Shown here: in pieces, positions 1 through 8,253 of the stretch
How positions within the stretch are numbered: the stretch's first letter is position 1
Layout of the letters: each line of letters starts with the position of its first letter
Assembly (NCBI GenBank): GCA_965215035.1
Contig: OZ244040.1
Location: 2,294,001-2,358,000, forward strand
DNA from: Azophilus sp965215035
GTDB lineage: Bacteria; Pseudomonadota; Gammaproteobacteria; Pseudomonadales; Azotimanducaceae
Reading direction: 5' to 3'
Length of the DNA stretch: 64,000 bases
Translations under genes and position numbers: made by a program
Notes under the pieces: generated by a model
What the model saw: the letters and a program-made list of their open reading frames with translations, nothing else
The model's database searches: none
What the model was told of the DNA's origin: nothing

Positions 1-815
1 ACCTCAAAACGCCTGCTATGCTCCGAGATGAATTGCAGGCAACAATCGACGGTTTCCGCCAAGGGCGCGGAGCACTCTTCGCGGGCAGCCGTCGGCCCCG
101 GCCCCGGCCCGGCGCCGACGCGGCGCACGAGTTGCACAGCGGCACCCCGCATGAAGTCCCGCGGATCAGCAGCGAACAGGATAGCGGCAGCACGCAGGAC
201 ACTCGGCTCCAATGGAGGGGCCGCGGCCATCGCTACACCCAAGTCCGCCAACGCCCGCCCCATGCCGCCTTCGCTTACAGGAGTTCTTCCTTCAACGGCG
301 AGCACCTGATTGATCGCCGCAAGACCGAAGGCCGACAGATCCACCGAAGCGATAGGCTCGTCCTCGCCAGCGCGATGCTCCCGTTCCCGCACGAATCGGG
401 CCATGGCATCGCCACGCAGGGGGAGGGAATCTCCCCCGACGCGGCGCAGCAGGCGCCCGTCCGGAGTCGTAACAATGCGCCCCCGCACTTCAGGCACGGC
501 ACAGACCGTCAAAGCCTTGCCACCGACTGCGATTTCACGCAATTGGACATCCACACCGCATTCCGCGGCAATGCGCGTGATGCGGTCTTGGGTGTTCTGC
601 GACAGCGGGCAGCCGAGGATGTTGCGCCGGTCGTCCACACCGTGGACGATCAGGCCGCCGTGGGTCATGGCCATGGCGGCGATGGCGTCCCGGATGTCTG
701 TCGGAACGCCACGCTTGAAGTCTAGCTGCTCATGCTCGCGGCGACCGAACAGGTGCCAAAACGCCTCGTCCGTGAGCGAAGACTGGATGTCGCCAAGGCC
801 GGGTATGGAAGTCAT
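1..815 (-). CDS. Schlafen AlbA_2-type putative DNA-binding protein (3' end beyond window)
   Basis: The minus strand is open from an ATG at 815 down to base 1 with no stop, giving 271 residues of a longer protein. Near residue 27 it reads EHEQLDFKRG, followed by an Ile/Ala-rich stretch and THGGLIVHGVDD. This is the usual pattern of the AlbA_2 (Schlafen group) putative DNA-binding domain: E-x-EFK-like motif, helix, then GG-x-hydrophobic-GV. The rest, including RRVGGDSLPLRGD, matches the conserved 'R-x-G' region after that domain. Such proteins are usually about 350-500 residues and act as transcription-linked ATP-binding or nucleic-acid-binding proteins. The exact role is unknown, and the C-terminal part that would refine the call is missing. 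Confidence 0.8.
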   Translation of the reverse strand, partial: MTSIPGLGDIQSSLTDEAFWHLFGRREHEQLDFKRGVPTDIRDAIAAMAMTHGGLIVHGVDDRRNILGCPLSQNTQDRITRIAAECGVDVQLREIAVGGKALTVCAVPEVRGRIVTTPDGRLLRRVGGDSLPLRGDAMARFVREREHRAGEDEPIASVDLSAFGLAAINQVLAVEGRTPVSEGGMGRALADLGVAMAAAPPLEPSVLRAAAILFAADPRDFMRGAAVQLVRRVGAGPGPGPTAAREECSAPLAETVDCCLQFISEHSRRFE

Positions 816-960
816 GGTCCAAAGATTATCAAATCTTTCGGGGGAATGCGCTTGGAAATGCCTATTTTTCGGAAAGATTGTTAAATGTTTTTGTTCCTTA
901 CGGCAAGAAGGAACTTCGCATCCCGGGGAATACACGAGGCGGGGCCATTCGTCCTCGGCG

Positions 961-1383
961 AACAAAAATACGACCCTGAATCTTCCAGAAGCCCTGATTG
1001 CACGCACCAAAGCCTATGCGGCTTCACACGGGACGACCATGACGGCCATTATTCGCAGCCATTTGGAGGCGGTCACGGCAGAACCAGAACGGCCAGCGAA
1101 TGATCCTCTGCAAGCCTACTCGACCAGCCTTATCACCCGCGATGAGGCAATCCGTCGCACGGGCGTACGTGATTATGCGGAACTCCTTGTGTCGTTGGGG
1201 GATGCGGGACTTGCGCCGCCGCGCCCTCCAGAGCATCAGATCGAGCGGATGGGGTCGACGAGCCAGAGGCAATCGGAAGCTATTGGACACCGTCGCCTTG
1301 AAAGGAATCCTCCGGCAACGGTGATGCGGGAGGTGCGAATACGGCCGCCCGGTGATCGTCACGCCCAGCTTGCCCGTGCGTGA
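961..1383 (+). pseudogene. Start-less ribbon-helix-helix-type antitoxin relic
   Basis: From 961 the frame reads NKNTTLNLPEALIARTKAYA, then TTMTAIIRSHLEAV. This is a good match to the N-terminal DNA-binding segment of VapB/RHH-type antitoxins (beta strand then two helices). It continues with ITRDEAIRRTGVRDYAELLVSLGDAGL, typical of the toxin-binding tail of such proteins. However, the two codons before Asn are TCG GCG, where ATG GCG would be expected, and no in-frame start exists between the AUG at 804 (inside the divergent gene's start region) and 1039. After about 1240 the frame turns into non-homologous low-quality sequence and no toxin follows. I read it as an orphan, decayed antitoxin. Confidence 0.5.
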
Positions 1384-1451
1384 GAAAACTGGGATCGAGT
1401 CTTACCAGGGCTCGTCCAGGGGCGGCCATGCCGGGGCTGGGGCCGTCCGGC

Positions 1452-2102
1452 TTACACTGCGATCAGGATATTGGCGCGTTGAGCCGCCTTGCGTGCATCC
1501 TCAAGGAACGAGCCGTCGGACCCGTGACGCACACCGGTCACCATGAGATCGGCAACATCCACACGGTCCCCAAAGAAGAGTAGCGCCGAATCCGTATCAC
1601 AGAGATTCGACGTCCAGATGAGACCGTCTGCTGCGGCGAACTGGTCATGCACCGCCTTTGCCCAATACGCGGTGCGGTGGTACTGGGTAGGCAGGGCGCC
1701 AATCAATGTTGCGGGGGTTAAGCCCCACCTCATCAGGTCCGGGGCGCGCAGGCTTGCGAGGCGCAGCGTGCGGCGTACTACGAGCGTGCTGTGCCGGCGA
1801 TCTTCCATTGCCTGGCGCGGCACACTCTTGCGAACCGCGGCCAGGGGGACATCGTGCAGAATCGTCTCATAGATGGCCGCCTCAACGGAGTCCGCGGCGT
1901 ACAGCGTCGGTATGCAATCCCCCTGCTCGTCGTGGATCGGAGCAAAGCGAGTAGGGCCGCCCTGACAGGCATTGAATGTGTTCCCTTGGAACTGGCGAGC
2001 ATGGACGCGGTGCAGCAGTTCGCCCTCGGCCAACTCGACGAGATTGGCTGGTTCAAGACGAACTGGTGTAGGGGGAACGGGCTGCGAAGCGTCCTCATCC
2101 AC
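1452..2102 (-). CDS. RES domain toxin (NAD+-degrading family)
   Basis: This 216-residue protein contains a RES domain. The three signature residues are visible: Arg52 (GGPTRFAPI), Glu79 (AAIYETILHD) and Ser165 (LIWTSNLCD), spaced as in the family. RES toxins (for example MbcT, ParT) degrade NAD+ or ADP-ribosylate targets and are neutralised by an antitoxin encoded just upstream. Here the upstream gene ends inside this one (8-bp overlap), so the two are translationally coupled. The start is a GTG at 2102. The protein is the usual length for the family and looks intact. Confidence 0.85.
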   Translation of the reverse strand: MDEDASQPVPPTPVRLEPANLVELAEGELLHRVHARQFQGNTFNACQGGPTRFAPIHDEQGDCIPTLYAADSVEAAIYETILHDVPLAAVRKSVPRQAMEDRRHSTLVVRRTLRLASLRAPDLMRWGLTPATLIGALPTQYHRTAYWAKAVHDQFAAADGLIWTSNLCDTDSALLFFGDRVDVADLMVTGVRHGSDGSFLEDARKAAQRANILIAV

Positions 2103-2754
2103 GTGCCGGCTCCGAGAGCCGGCGCGCCGCCTCCACGACCTGTTCCGCGTCCTTCAGACGCGTTTGTGGTTGGTCTCCATCGAGCCACCCGTTGCCCGAG
2201 GCGAACCAGAACGCCGTTTGCCATGCCGTCATTTCTTCGGGCAACGCGGCGAGCACGTCACGCACAACGGCGTGCGGTTTGCCGTCGAGGAACTGAAACG
2301 CCGGATAGAGGTCGCGCCGGCCCAGGCGAACCGCAAAGGTCTTGCCCTCTTTCTTCCAACGCGACGCCGGCTCGCTCGTGTTGCGCGAGGCGAGGCCCGA
2401 AGCGCGATGGATCTGCTCCGACGTCAGTGTCGGCGTGTCGTTCAGATAGTCGCGGCGCGCGACGAGGTTGTCGAACTTCAATGCCTCCTCCACATCAGGA
2501 GGGTCGAGGACAAGCCAGGTCAACATACGGTCCAGATTGGGCATCGTCGTGAGTTGCCGCAGGTGTTCGGCGGACAGACCGCCCAACAGGTTCAAGCGAT
2601 CAACCATGCGGCTGAATGGCCAGGAAGCGTGGACGATCACCCACTCGTCACGACCTCCGCCCCCTTCTGCAAGGCGCGCCCGTACGCGTTGGGGGAGTTG
2701 CTGGACTTCGTCAGGTGCGAGAGTCTCGTAGGCGATGTACTCCGGCTTCACCAC
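2095..2754 (-). CDS. Antitoxin of the RES toxin (MbcA/ParS/Xre-like)
   Basis: This 219-residue protein lies directly upstream of and overlaps the RES toxin. Its C-terminal third (RDLYPAFQF, then LDGKPHAVVRDVLAALPE, then TAFWFASGNGWL) matches the C-terminal toxin-binding region of RES-partner antitoxins of the DUF2384/MbcA-ParS type, in which a 'P-x-FQF ... VL-x-x-LP ... FW-x-x-x-NGWL' pattern recurs. The segment LTSEQIHRASGLASRNTSEPASRWKKEG looks like a helix-turn-helix plus linker that may bind the operon promoter. The N-terminal 90 residues are not recognised. Translation starts at one of two consecutive GTG codons (2754 or 2751). Confidence 0.75.
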   Translation of the reverse strand: MVKPEYIAYETLAPDEVQQLPQRVRARLAEGGGGRDEWVIVHASWPFSRMVDRLNLLGGLSAEHLRQLTTMPNLDRMLTWLVLDPPDVEEALKFDNLVARRDYLNDTPTLTSEQIHRASGLASRNTSEPASRWKKEGKTFAVRLGRRDLYPAFQFLDGKPHAVVRDVLAALPEEMTAWQTAFWFASGNGWLDGDQPQTRLKDAEQVVEAARRLSEPARG

Positions 2755-3080
2755 AGGAACCTGTTCGTGATATTCGTGAGATGCTATGTAAAGTACCTAT
2801 TCTCATGCCGAGATGCAACGTCGGGTGTTGTCAACAATTGCTAACAGTATCCCGGCACCGAATAGCTGCGTGGCTTGGCCCGGCAAGCACCCATTCGCTC
2901 GGATGCACGATTCCAAAGGCCGGCGGCCGGAAGACGAAGGGGATTCGGAGCCGCTTCGACAGTTCCGCCATGGCCTCCCAGTCTTCCTTCATGTCGGGTC
3001 GGACATCTCCGGTATTCCCACTTGTCCCTCACCGGAGACCGCGATATGGTTTAACAATATTACTAATACGGGAAACCCAT
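2755..3080. other. Gene-free stretch with a fragment shared with the downstream esterase
   Basis: No gene could be supported here. On the minus strand a 53-codon open stretch starting at 2991 (MKEDWEAMAELSKRLRIPF...) is protein-like but has no recognised family. Bases 2995-3020 are identical, over 26 bp and in the same orientation, to 4925-4950 inside the esterase gene (codons for GIPEMSDP). The duplicated piece meets a stop codon after that octapeptide. This looks like a small gene fragment left by an old duplication. Confidence 0.5.
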
Positions 3081-3326
3081 ATGAAAACCACCATTGAGCT
3101 TCCAGACGAGTTGCTCGATCAGCTTCGGCGCGTGGCTCGGCAAGAGGGCTCCACTCTACGGCGGCTGGTCGAGGAAGGTCTGCAGCGCTGTCTCAAGGCC
3201 CGCCGGACGGCGGCTCACCGGGAACTGGATTTTCCAAGCTATGGCGGCAGCGGGCTCACCCCGGAGTTCCATGGCGCTCCGTGGAGCCGGCTCCGGGATG
3301 AGATTTATCGTGAGCGGGGCGCATGA
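3081..3326 (+). CDS. vapB: VapB-type ribbon-helix-helix antitoxin
   Basis: This 81-residue protein begins MKTTIELPDELLDQLRRVA, the classic RHH antitoxin start: a beta strand KTTIELP followed by two helices, the second being GSTLRRLVEEGLQRCLKA. The C-terminal tail (DFPSYGGSGLTPEFHGAPWSRLRDEIY) is the flexible toxin-wrapping segment seen in VapB proteins paired with PIN toxins. Longer in-frame starts exist upstream, but the ATG at 3081 fits the family length and the conserved first strand. Its stop codon overlaps the start of the PIN toxin gene (ATGA at 3323), so the two are co-translated. Confidence 0.88.
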   Translation: MKTTIELPDELLDQLRRVARQEGSTLRRLVEEGLQRCLKARRTAAHRELDFPSYGGSGLTPEFHGAPWSRLRDEIYRERGA

Positions 3327-3760
3327 TCGCCATCGACACCAATTTGTTGGTTTACGCCCATCGTCCGGAAATGCCCTTCCATGGGCGTGCCCGGCAGGTG
3401 ATTGCCGACGCGGTGGGCGGCCCGGAACCCGTGGCGGTTCCCTGGCCATGCGTTCACGAATTTCTGGCGGTCGTCTCGAACCCGCGGATCTTCACGGGCC
3501 CCACACCGATGGACTTGGCCCTGGATGCCGTGGGACGGCTCCTCAACAGCCTCAGCGGCGGATTCCTAGCCGAAGGCGAAGGCTACTTGGATGCCTTTGA
3601 GCGAATCGCCCGACCCGCGCACCTGCAAGGCGCGGTCGTACACGACGCCCGGATCGCCGCGCTCTGCCTGTATCACGGCGTGAGAGTGCTCTGGTCCGCT
3701 GATCGCGACTTCTCCCGCTTCCCGAAACTCGCAGTTGCCAATCCGCTTCCGGTGAGTTGA
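3323..3760 (+). CDS. vapC: VapC-type PIN-domain ribonuclease toxin
   Basis: This is a 145-residue PIN-domain protein. The acidic metal-binding residues are present: Asp5 (IAIDTNLLVYA), Glu46 (VHEFLAVV), Asp108 (VVHDARIAAL) and Asp127/Asp129 (WSADRDFSRF). VapC toxins cleave RNA, often tRNA or rRNA, in a Mg2+-dependent manner and are held inactive by the VapB made from the overlapping upstream gene. Length and motif order are normal for the family and nothing suggests inactivation. The 4-base overlap with vapB is the only visible regulatory arrangement. Confidence 0.9.
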   Translation: MIAIDTNLLVYAHRPEMPFHGRARQVIADAVGGPEPVAVPWPCVHEFLAVVSNPRIFTGPTPMDLALDAVGRLLNSLSGGFLAEGEGYLDAFERIARPAHLQGAVVHDARIAALCLYHGVRVLWSADRDFSRFPKLAVANPLPVS

Positions 3761-3915
3761 CGGAACTGGATCAGAGGCACCTTAGGCGGGGTGCAGATTG
3801 TCGATGTAGACATGTCGATAACATCTTCACAGCCATGAAGACTTGGAATCGTAGGAAAGGGGGCTGAGGGCCCCGCGCCACGCGCCTGACTCGGCCGGGC
3901 TACACCCTCTCTCCC

Positions 3916-4206
3916 CAGGCGCGCGGTCTGCGCTTTGCCTTGCTCGGTTCGAGCGTGCGGAAGCTCAAGGCCGCAGGCACTAATCTTCTAGCCGGGCGGG
4001 CGCTCAAAAAGACCATGTTTCCGCTGACTGCGGCGGAACTTGGCGAGGACTTTGACCTTGACCGAGTGCTTCAGTACGGGTCCGTGCCCCTTGTTTGCAT
4101 GCTCCTTCAGCGGCGAGACGAATTTTTCATGCGAAGGGCTATGAGCCGTTGGCCAGCACGGCCGAAGCCGCGGCCAAGCGTCGGCACCAGATCGAGCTGG
4201 CAATGA
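3916..4206 (+). pseudogene. Internal fragment of an AAA_14/DUF4143 ATPase
   Basis: In this frame the sequence reads GLRFALLGSSVRKLKAAGTN, then LLAGRALKKTMFPLTAAELG and DFDLDRVLQYGSVPLV. This is the sensor-1 region and the linker to the DUF4143 domain of the AAA_14 ATPases (usual form FxLTGSSARKLRR...NLLAGRAL...PLTxxEL). Typical members have about 380-450 residues. Here only about 55 recognisable residues remain, with no Walker A or B and no C-terminal domain, and the frame degenerates after 4100. A second open stretch in another frame (about 4101-4223, ending LAMSREVE) is protein-like but unidentified. Confidence 0.65.
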
Positions 4207-4255
4207 GTCGGGAGGTGGAATAGCGGGTCGGTTGGAGCGTCATGCAGCGAAAATC

Positions 4256-5221
4256 CTACGTCACTTGGGCATTCGACCTGACCGGCACACCCAATCCCCT
4301 AGCCAGGGCGTGCAGATGGTCCCGGGCAAATCTTTCGGCAAGCTGCGTGCCCGGTACCAACTGGAACCCGTGGCATGCGGCGGGATAGGAAACCAGCTCC
4401 GTCCTGACACCGGCCTGCATCAGCTTGCGCGCGTATTCGATGTTCTCGTCCCGAAAGAGGTCGAGTGCCGCGGTCGCCATCCAGGTGGCCGGCAGGCCCG
4501 CAAAATCCTCCAGGCGCGCGGGCACCTGGGGTGCTCGGGCGGGGGCGTCGCCCAGGTAGCTGCGCCAGCCGTACTGGTTGCTTTGCCGCGTCCAGATGAA
4601 CTCGCCCACCAGCGGGTCACCCGGTTGTTGGGGCGTGCCGGTGCGGTCGTCCAGCATGGGATAGGTGAGGTGCTGATGGCAGATCGCGTACTCGCCCGCA
4701 TCCCGAGCCTTGATCGCCAGCGCGGCCGCCAGCCCGCCGCCGGCGCTCTCCCCGCCGATGCCGATCCGCTCGCGGTCGACTCCGAGCGCCGGCGCATGCT
4801 CGTGTAGCCAGGCAAGGCCCGTGTAACAGTCGTCCAGAGGGGCCGGAATCGGGTGTTCCGGTGCCAAGCGATAGTCGACGGACAGCACCACGACACCGAG
4901 GCTGGCACAGATTTGGAGGTTCACCGGGTCGGACATCTCCGGTATTCCCATGATGTAGCCGCCGCCGTGGATGTGCAGATAGCCTGCGCCTGACGCGGTC
5001 CCTCCCGACGGCCTGTACAGCAGGGCGCGCACATCCGGGCCGGCGACTCCGACGGCATGAATCTCTTCCCGGCTGACACCGGCTTGCGCGGGGTCGCCAA
5101 GCTCCACCGCCATGGCGGGATTGTCCCGAAGCAGGGGCAGTTGTTCGTCATCGAGGTCGAACGGAGGCACGAGTTCGAGCAACGGGTGCAATTCCGGGTC
5201 AAGCAGGTGTTTGGTGGTCAT
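4256..5221 (-). CDS. Alpha/beta-hydrolase, hormone-sensitive-lipase-type esterase
   Basis: This 321-residue cytoplasmic alpha/beta hydrolase has the hallmarks of the HSL (family IV) esterases: oxyanion-hole motif HGGGYIMG at residues 85-92, DYRLAPEHP near 116-124, nucleophile elbow GESAGGG with Ser159, a likely Asp in ALDLFRDEN and the His in AACHGFQ. These enzymes hydrolyse short-chain esters or related acyl substrates. The gene stands alone between decayed ATPase fragments, so context gives no substrate. The ATG at 5221 gives the usual length. A 26-bp piece of this gene is repeated at 2995-3020. Confidence 0.88.
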   Translation of the reverse strand: MTTKHLLDPELHPLLELVPPFDLDDEQLPLLRDNPAMAVELGDPAQAGVSREEIHAVGVAGPDVRALLYRPSGGTASGAGYLHIHGGGYIMGIPEMSDPVNLQICASLGVVVLSVDYRLAPEHPIPAPLDDCYTGLAWLHEHAPALGVDRERIGIGGESAGGGLAAALAIKARDAGEYAICHQHLTYPMLDDRTGTPQQPGDPLVGEFIWTRQSNQYGWRSYLGDAPARAPQVPARLEDFAGLPATWMATAALDLFRDENIEYARKLMQAGVRTELVSYPAACHGFQLVPGTQLAERFARDHLHALARGLGVPVRSNAQVT

Positions 5222-5440
5222 GGGATCCTCATCTGTCTGCTAGGCGCATCTTCAGCCAAAAGCAGCGCCACTGTCGAGAACTAAGGCGCATGGGCAGAAC
5301 AACCATCCGCAACGTACTCGGGCGGCCTGAGAGGGTTCCACAGCATCCGTTGCGACGAACCGTGCCGCAAAAGAGCGCTTCACTTGCGGCAAACGAAGAG
5401 TTGATCATTGATAATCAAGCACTCTACTGCCTGATTAACT

Positions 5441-5535
5441 ATGGAATACGTTCCTCGCCGGTTGCAGACAGGCACCGAAACCGCCTTGGCGGAACAGTCG
5501 GCCGTGGGTCTTCTAGGGCCCCGTCAAGTGGGGAT
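5441..5535 (+). pseudogene. N-terminal fragment of an AAA_14/DUF4143 ATPase
   Basis: The frame from the ATG at 5441 reads MEYVPRRLQTGTETALAEQ then SAVGLLGPRQVG. This is the characteristic start of AAA_14 ATPases (M-x-Y-x-PR-x-L...L-x-GPRQVGKTT). The Walker A motif is broken immediately after GPRQVG: Lys-Thr-Thr is replaced by Ile-Ile-Arg and homology stops. It lies in a 474-bp gap (5222-5695) that otherwise holds only the upstream regions of the esterase and the luciferase-like gene. It is in the wrong order to be joined simply to the other ATPase fragment at 3916-4206, so rearrangement or two separate relics is implied. Confidence 0.6.
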
Positions 5536-5695
5536 AATCCGGGCCGGGCCGCCAGGAGCCGCCAAGAGACGCCAGCGGCTACGCCAACGTCAATTTTATC
5601 CAGTGGCAGTTCTGCCGATGTTTCGCGTATGAAACCTGCCACTTGGTGAACCGAAGTTTGTTTGTGACGGTGGAATCCGGATAATTCCCACCGCC

Positions 5696-6652
5696 ATGAA
5701 ACTTGGGCTCATCTTCCCGCAGACGGAGATTCCCGACGATGCCGCCGCGATTCGTGATTACGTACAGGCGGTAGAGGCGGAGGGTTTCGACTACCTGCTC
5801 GTGTTCGATCATGTGCTGGGCGTGAATCCGGAAGAACGGCCGGAGTGGGACCCTTTCAACCTGTTGCGGGACGATGCTGCTCGTGCCGTCTACGGGCAGC
5901 ACGCCGTCGAGCGGGAGCGCAAGATCAAGCGCGCGCCTTACGACTATCGAAGCGCGTTTCACGAGCCGATGGTGCTTTACGCCTTCCTGTGCGGCGTGAC
6001 CAGCAGGATCGAACTGGCCACGGGAGTCGTGATTCTTCCGCAACGGCAGACTGCGCTTCTGGCCAAGCAGGCGGCCAATGTCGCAAATCTCAGCAACGGA
6101 CGGCTTCGCCTAGGCGTGGGCATCGGCTGGAACGATGCCGAATACGAGGCGCTCGGCATGGACTTCCGGGCACGCGGGCGCCGCAGTGCAGAGCAACTCG
6201 CCTTACTGCGCCGCCTCTGGAGCGAAGAGTCGGTGACTTTCACGGGCGAGTTCGACCGGATCAGGGGTGCCGGCATCAACCCGCGCCCGAAGCAATCCAT
6301 TCCGCTTTGGCTCGGCGGCAATTCCGAGGTCGCGATGCGGCGAGCGGCTCGTTTGGCGGACGGATGGCAGCCGGGCGTCGATCCTTCAGAAGCCGAAGAC
6401 AAGGCTGCACGCTTCAGGGAGCAGGTCAGGGCTGCGGGCCGCGACCCCGACAAAGTCGGTCTGGAAAACCTCATCCAGTGCGGCGAGACGGTGGGTGGCC
6501 CCAGGATATCGCCCGAGCAGGCCGCGGCAGCCGCCGTGGTATGCCGCGATGCGGGTTACAGTCACGTCTGCATCAACACCATGGATGCGGGCCACCGCAC
6601 CATGGACGACCACCTGAAGTTCGCTTTCGCCTGGCGGCAGATGGTTCGCTAG
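5696..6652 (+). CDS. LLM-class (luciferase-like) F420/flavin-dependent oxidoreductase
   Basis: This 318-residue protein has the bacterial luciferase-like TIM-barrel fold. Visible family features are KLGLIFPQTEIPDD at the first strand, EGFDYLLVFDHVLG (DH after strand 2), SRIELATGVVILPQRQTALLAKQ, then GRLRLGVGIGWN, where the cofactor phosphate is usually held, and IPLWLGGNSEVAMRRAARLADGW. It most resembles the TIGR03619-type F420-dependent group. Whether F420 or FMN is used cannot be told from sequence alone. It probably oxidises or reduces a small organic substrate in the cytosol. It converges on the AsnC-type regulator gene, 17 bp away, and has no operon partner. Confidence 0.85.
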   Translation: MKLGLIFPQTEIPDDAAAIRDYVQAVEAEGFDYLLVFDHVLGVNPEERPEWDPFNLLRDDAARAVYGQHAVERERKIKRAPYDYRSAFHEPMVLYAFLCGVTSRIELATGVVILPQRQTALLAKQAANVANLSNGRLRLGVGIGWNDAEYEALGMDFRARGRRSAEQLALLRRLWSEESVTFTGEFDRIRGAGINPRPKQSIPLWLGGNSEVAMRRAARLADGWQPGVDPSEAEDKAARFREQVRAAGRDPDKVGLENLIQCGETVGGPRISPEQAAAAAVVCRDAGYSHVCINTMDAGHRTMDDHLKFAFAWRQMVR

Positions 6653-6669
6653 ACGGGAGAAAACTGGAA

Positions 6670-7713
6670 CTAGGCGGCGGGGACCTCCGCTTCGCTTGCG
6701 ACGGGCAGGCTCCACGAGCCGTCGAACTTGTATCCGCGCAGCATATCGACAACTTCGATCGCTTCGATGCCATCGATCGCGGGGATGCGTTCCGTGACGA
6801 ACTCCTGAAGTTTGGCGCGGGACGGGACGGTTGTCGACAAGGCCAGGTTCATCGTGCCGGATATGGTGGCGAGCCCGAGGACTTCAGGCATGGTCTTGAG
6901 CTGTTTCACGATTGCAGGCAGCAGGCAATAGTTCGCCTTGATGTACACCTGGTGAACGTGACGATGCCCAAGTGCCCTCGGATTCACGATTGTCTGGTAG
7001 TTAAGGATTCCCGGCGTATTCTCGAATTTCCGAAATATCGTGCGTACCTGGCTTTCCGGGTAGTCGAGCTGGCGTGCGATTTCGCGGAGGCTCATGCGTC
7101 CGTCCCCATGCAGCATCGCAAGCACGGAAAGTTCGCGCTCTGCATACAATTCCGACAGCCGGGTGTCGGTCAATTCACGGAGTCGCCGTTCGAAATCGGG
7201 CTTTATCTCGACGATGGGGCCGCTGTTGAGGCTGTGTTTGTAACTCGACAGCACCACTCTTGCATGCGCAGCCTTGATTGCTTTTATCGAGGAGGCCGTC
7301 GTTGCGAGCAGTCGTTCTATGTCGGAGGTGTCGCGGCCGATCATGTGGAACATGATTTGTTCCTGGTGCAGTTGGGTGCCGATGGAAATGATCTGTGGAA
7401 CCCGTGCGAGTTCTGTTGCGGCTTTGTGGCAAGTGTCGGGCCCTCCCGGAGCGATCTGCACGCTGCCGATGGCAAATATTTCGAAACCTGCGGCGCGGAT
7501 GTCGGTGGATGCAACCACGCGCACGACACCTGCGTCCTTCAGCTTCCTGATGCGTGCGCCGACGGTCGCGTTCGATACGCCGAGAGTTTGGCCGATTCGA
7601 GTGTTCAGAACCGTGGGGTCGGCCCGCAGCATGTCGATGATCAGGCTGTCGCGCTCGTCGGTCTGGTTATCCATGGCCCCTCGGTTTTTCAAATGCTCCA
7701 ACCAAGAACTCAT
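6670..7713 (-). CDS. Tandem Lrp/AsnC-family transcriptional regulator
   Basis: This 347-residue protein is two Lrp/AsnC units fused head to tail. The first has the HTH DSLIIDMLRADPTVLNTRIG followed by LGVSNATVGARIRKLKDAGVV and a RAM-like ligand domain up to about residue 170. The second HTH begins near residue 190 (LSVLAMLHGDGRMSLREIAR, then QLDYPESQVRTIFRKFE) with its own ligand-binding half. Ordinary Lrp/AsnC proteins are about 150 residues. The double form is a known variant in which one HTH may be dominant. The in-frame ATG at 7674 (MDNQTDERDS) matches the family start better, whereas 7713 gives 13 extra residues. No target genes are obvious nearby. Confidence 0.82.
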   Translation of the reverse strand: MSSWLEHLKNRGAMDNQTDERDSLIIDMLRADPTVLNTRIGQTLGVSNATVGARIRKLKDAGVVRVVASTDIRAAGFEIFAIGSVQIAPGGPDTCHKAATELARVPQIISIGTQLHQEQIMFHMIGRDTSDIERLLATTASSIKAIKAAHARVVLSSYKHSLNSGPIVEIKPDFERRLRELTDTRLSELYAERELSVLAMLHGDGRMSLREIARQLDYPESQVRTIFRKFENTPGILNYQTIVNPRALGHRHVHQVYIKANYCLLPAIVKQLKTMPEVLGLATISGTMNLALSTTVPSRAKLQEFVTERIPAIDGIEAIEVVDMLRGYKFDGSWSLPVASEAEVPAA

Positions 7714-7830
7714 CGTCTTTCATAATTCTCGCGAATCTCAAAGGAAAGAAAATAAAGTTCGACAATGATCGAGAAAGTATCACTTGTTTCCTCTAAAAAC
7801 CACGAGAATCTTAAAATATGAAACGGCAAA

Positions 7831-8253
7831 CTACCTTCCAAGTACCTTTTCGGCTGCGGTGCCAAGCGTCTTATCGAAGGTTGCAAGGGGGGCATTCAAC
7901 TCGATCGCGAGTTGCAGGTAGGCGGCATCGTATGCGGAGAGGTTTTCCTGCCGGGCGAGCAGCCATTGGGCCCGGCTGTTGGTTGCACGCCGGTTCACCC
8001 TTAGATTGATGAATTCGTCCAGTCCGCGGCTGGCGATGTCCGCCCGGCCCGACTGTACCTTTTTCAAACCGACGCTGATCATCTCGTGATCGATCAGCCA
8101 GGGCGCGAACAGCGATTTGCCCACGATGGCGCTGGCGGCATGCTCCATCTTTTCCTCGTGGAACAACAACGCAGCGAGCACGCTACAGTCGACCACAAGA
8201 GGCGGTAGTTGCCGGTAGCTCTTGTGCGGCTCTGCAACAATGAGTTCGCTCAC
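7831..8253 (-). CDS. PIN-domain toxin (VapC/FitB type)
   Basis: This 140-residue PIN-domain protein has Asp22 (LVVDCSVLAALLF), Glu57 (LIDHEMISVGLKK), Asp109 (SAYDAAYLQLA) and Asp127 (LATFDKTLG) forming the expected acidic metal site. The start is a GTG at 8253 that overlaps the antitoxin's TGA, so synthesis is coupled. It is an RNA-cleaving toxin by family. It belongs to the subgroup in which the central motif is 'S-x-YDAAYLxLA', common in FitAB/VapBC pairs. It looks intact. Confidence 0.88.
   Translation of the reverse strand: MSELIVAEPHKSYRQLPPLVVDCSVLAALLFHEEKMEHAASAIVGKSLFAPWLIDHEMISVGLKKVQSGRADIASRGLDEFINLRVNRRATNSRAQWLLARQENLSAYDAAYLQLAIELNAPLATFDKTLGTAAEKVLGR

Noticed and set aside
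18..725. A 235-codon plus-strand frame at the left edge
   Set aside because: The minus strand codes for a recognisable AlbA_2 protein there; the plus frame has no motif.
4101..4223. Open stretch ending LAMSREVE as a separate antitoxin tail
   Set aside because: Looks protein-like, but too short and without a start or partner toxin to support a call.
5845..7725. A 626-codon plus-strand frame across the luciferase-like and Lrp/AsnC genes
   Set aside because: It overlaps both genes out of phase or antisense; no start signal and no family motif.
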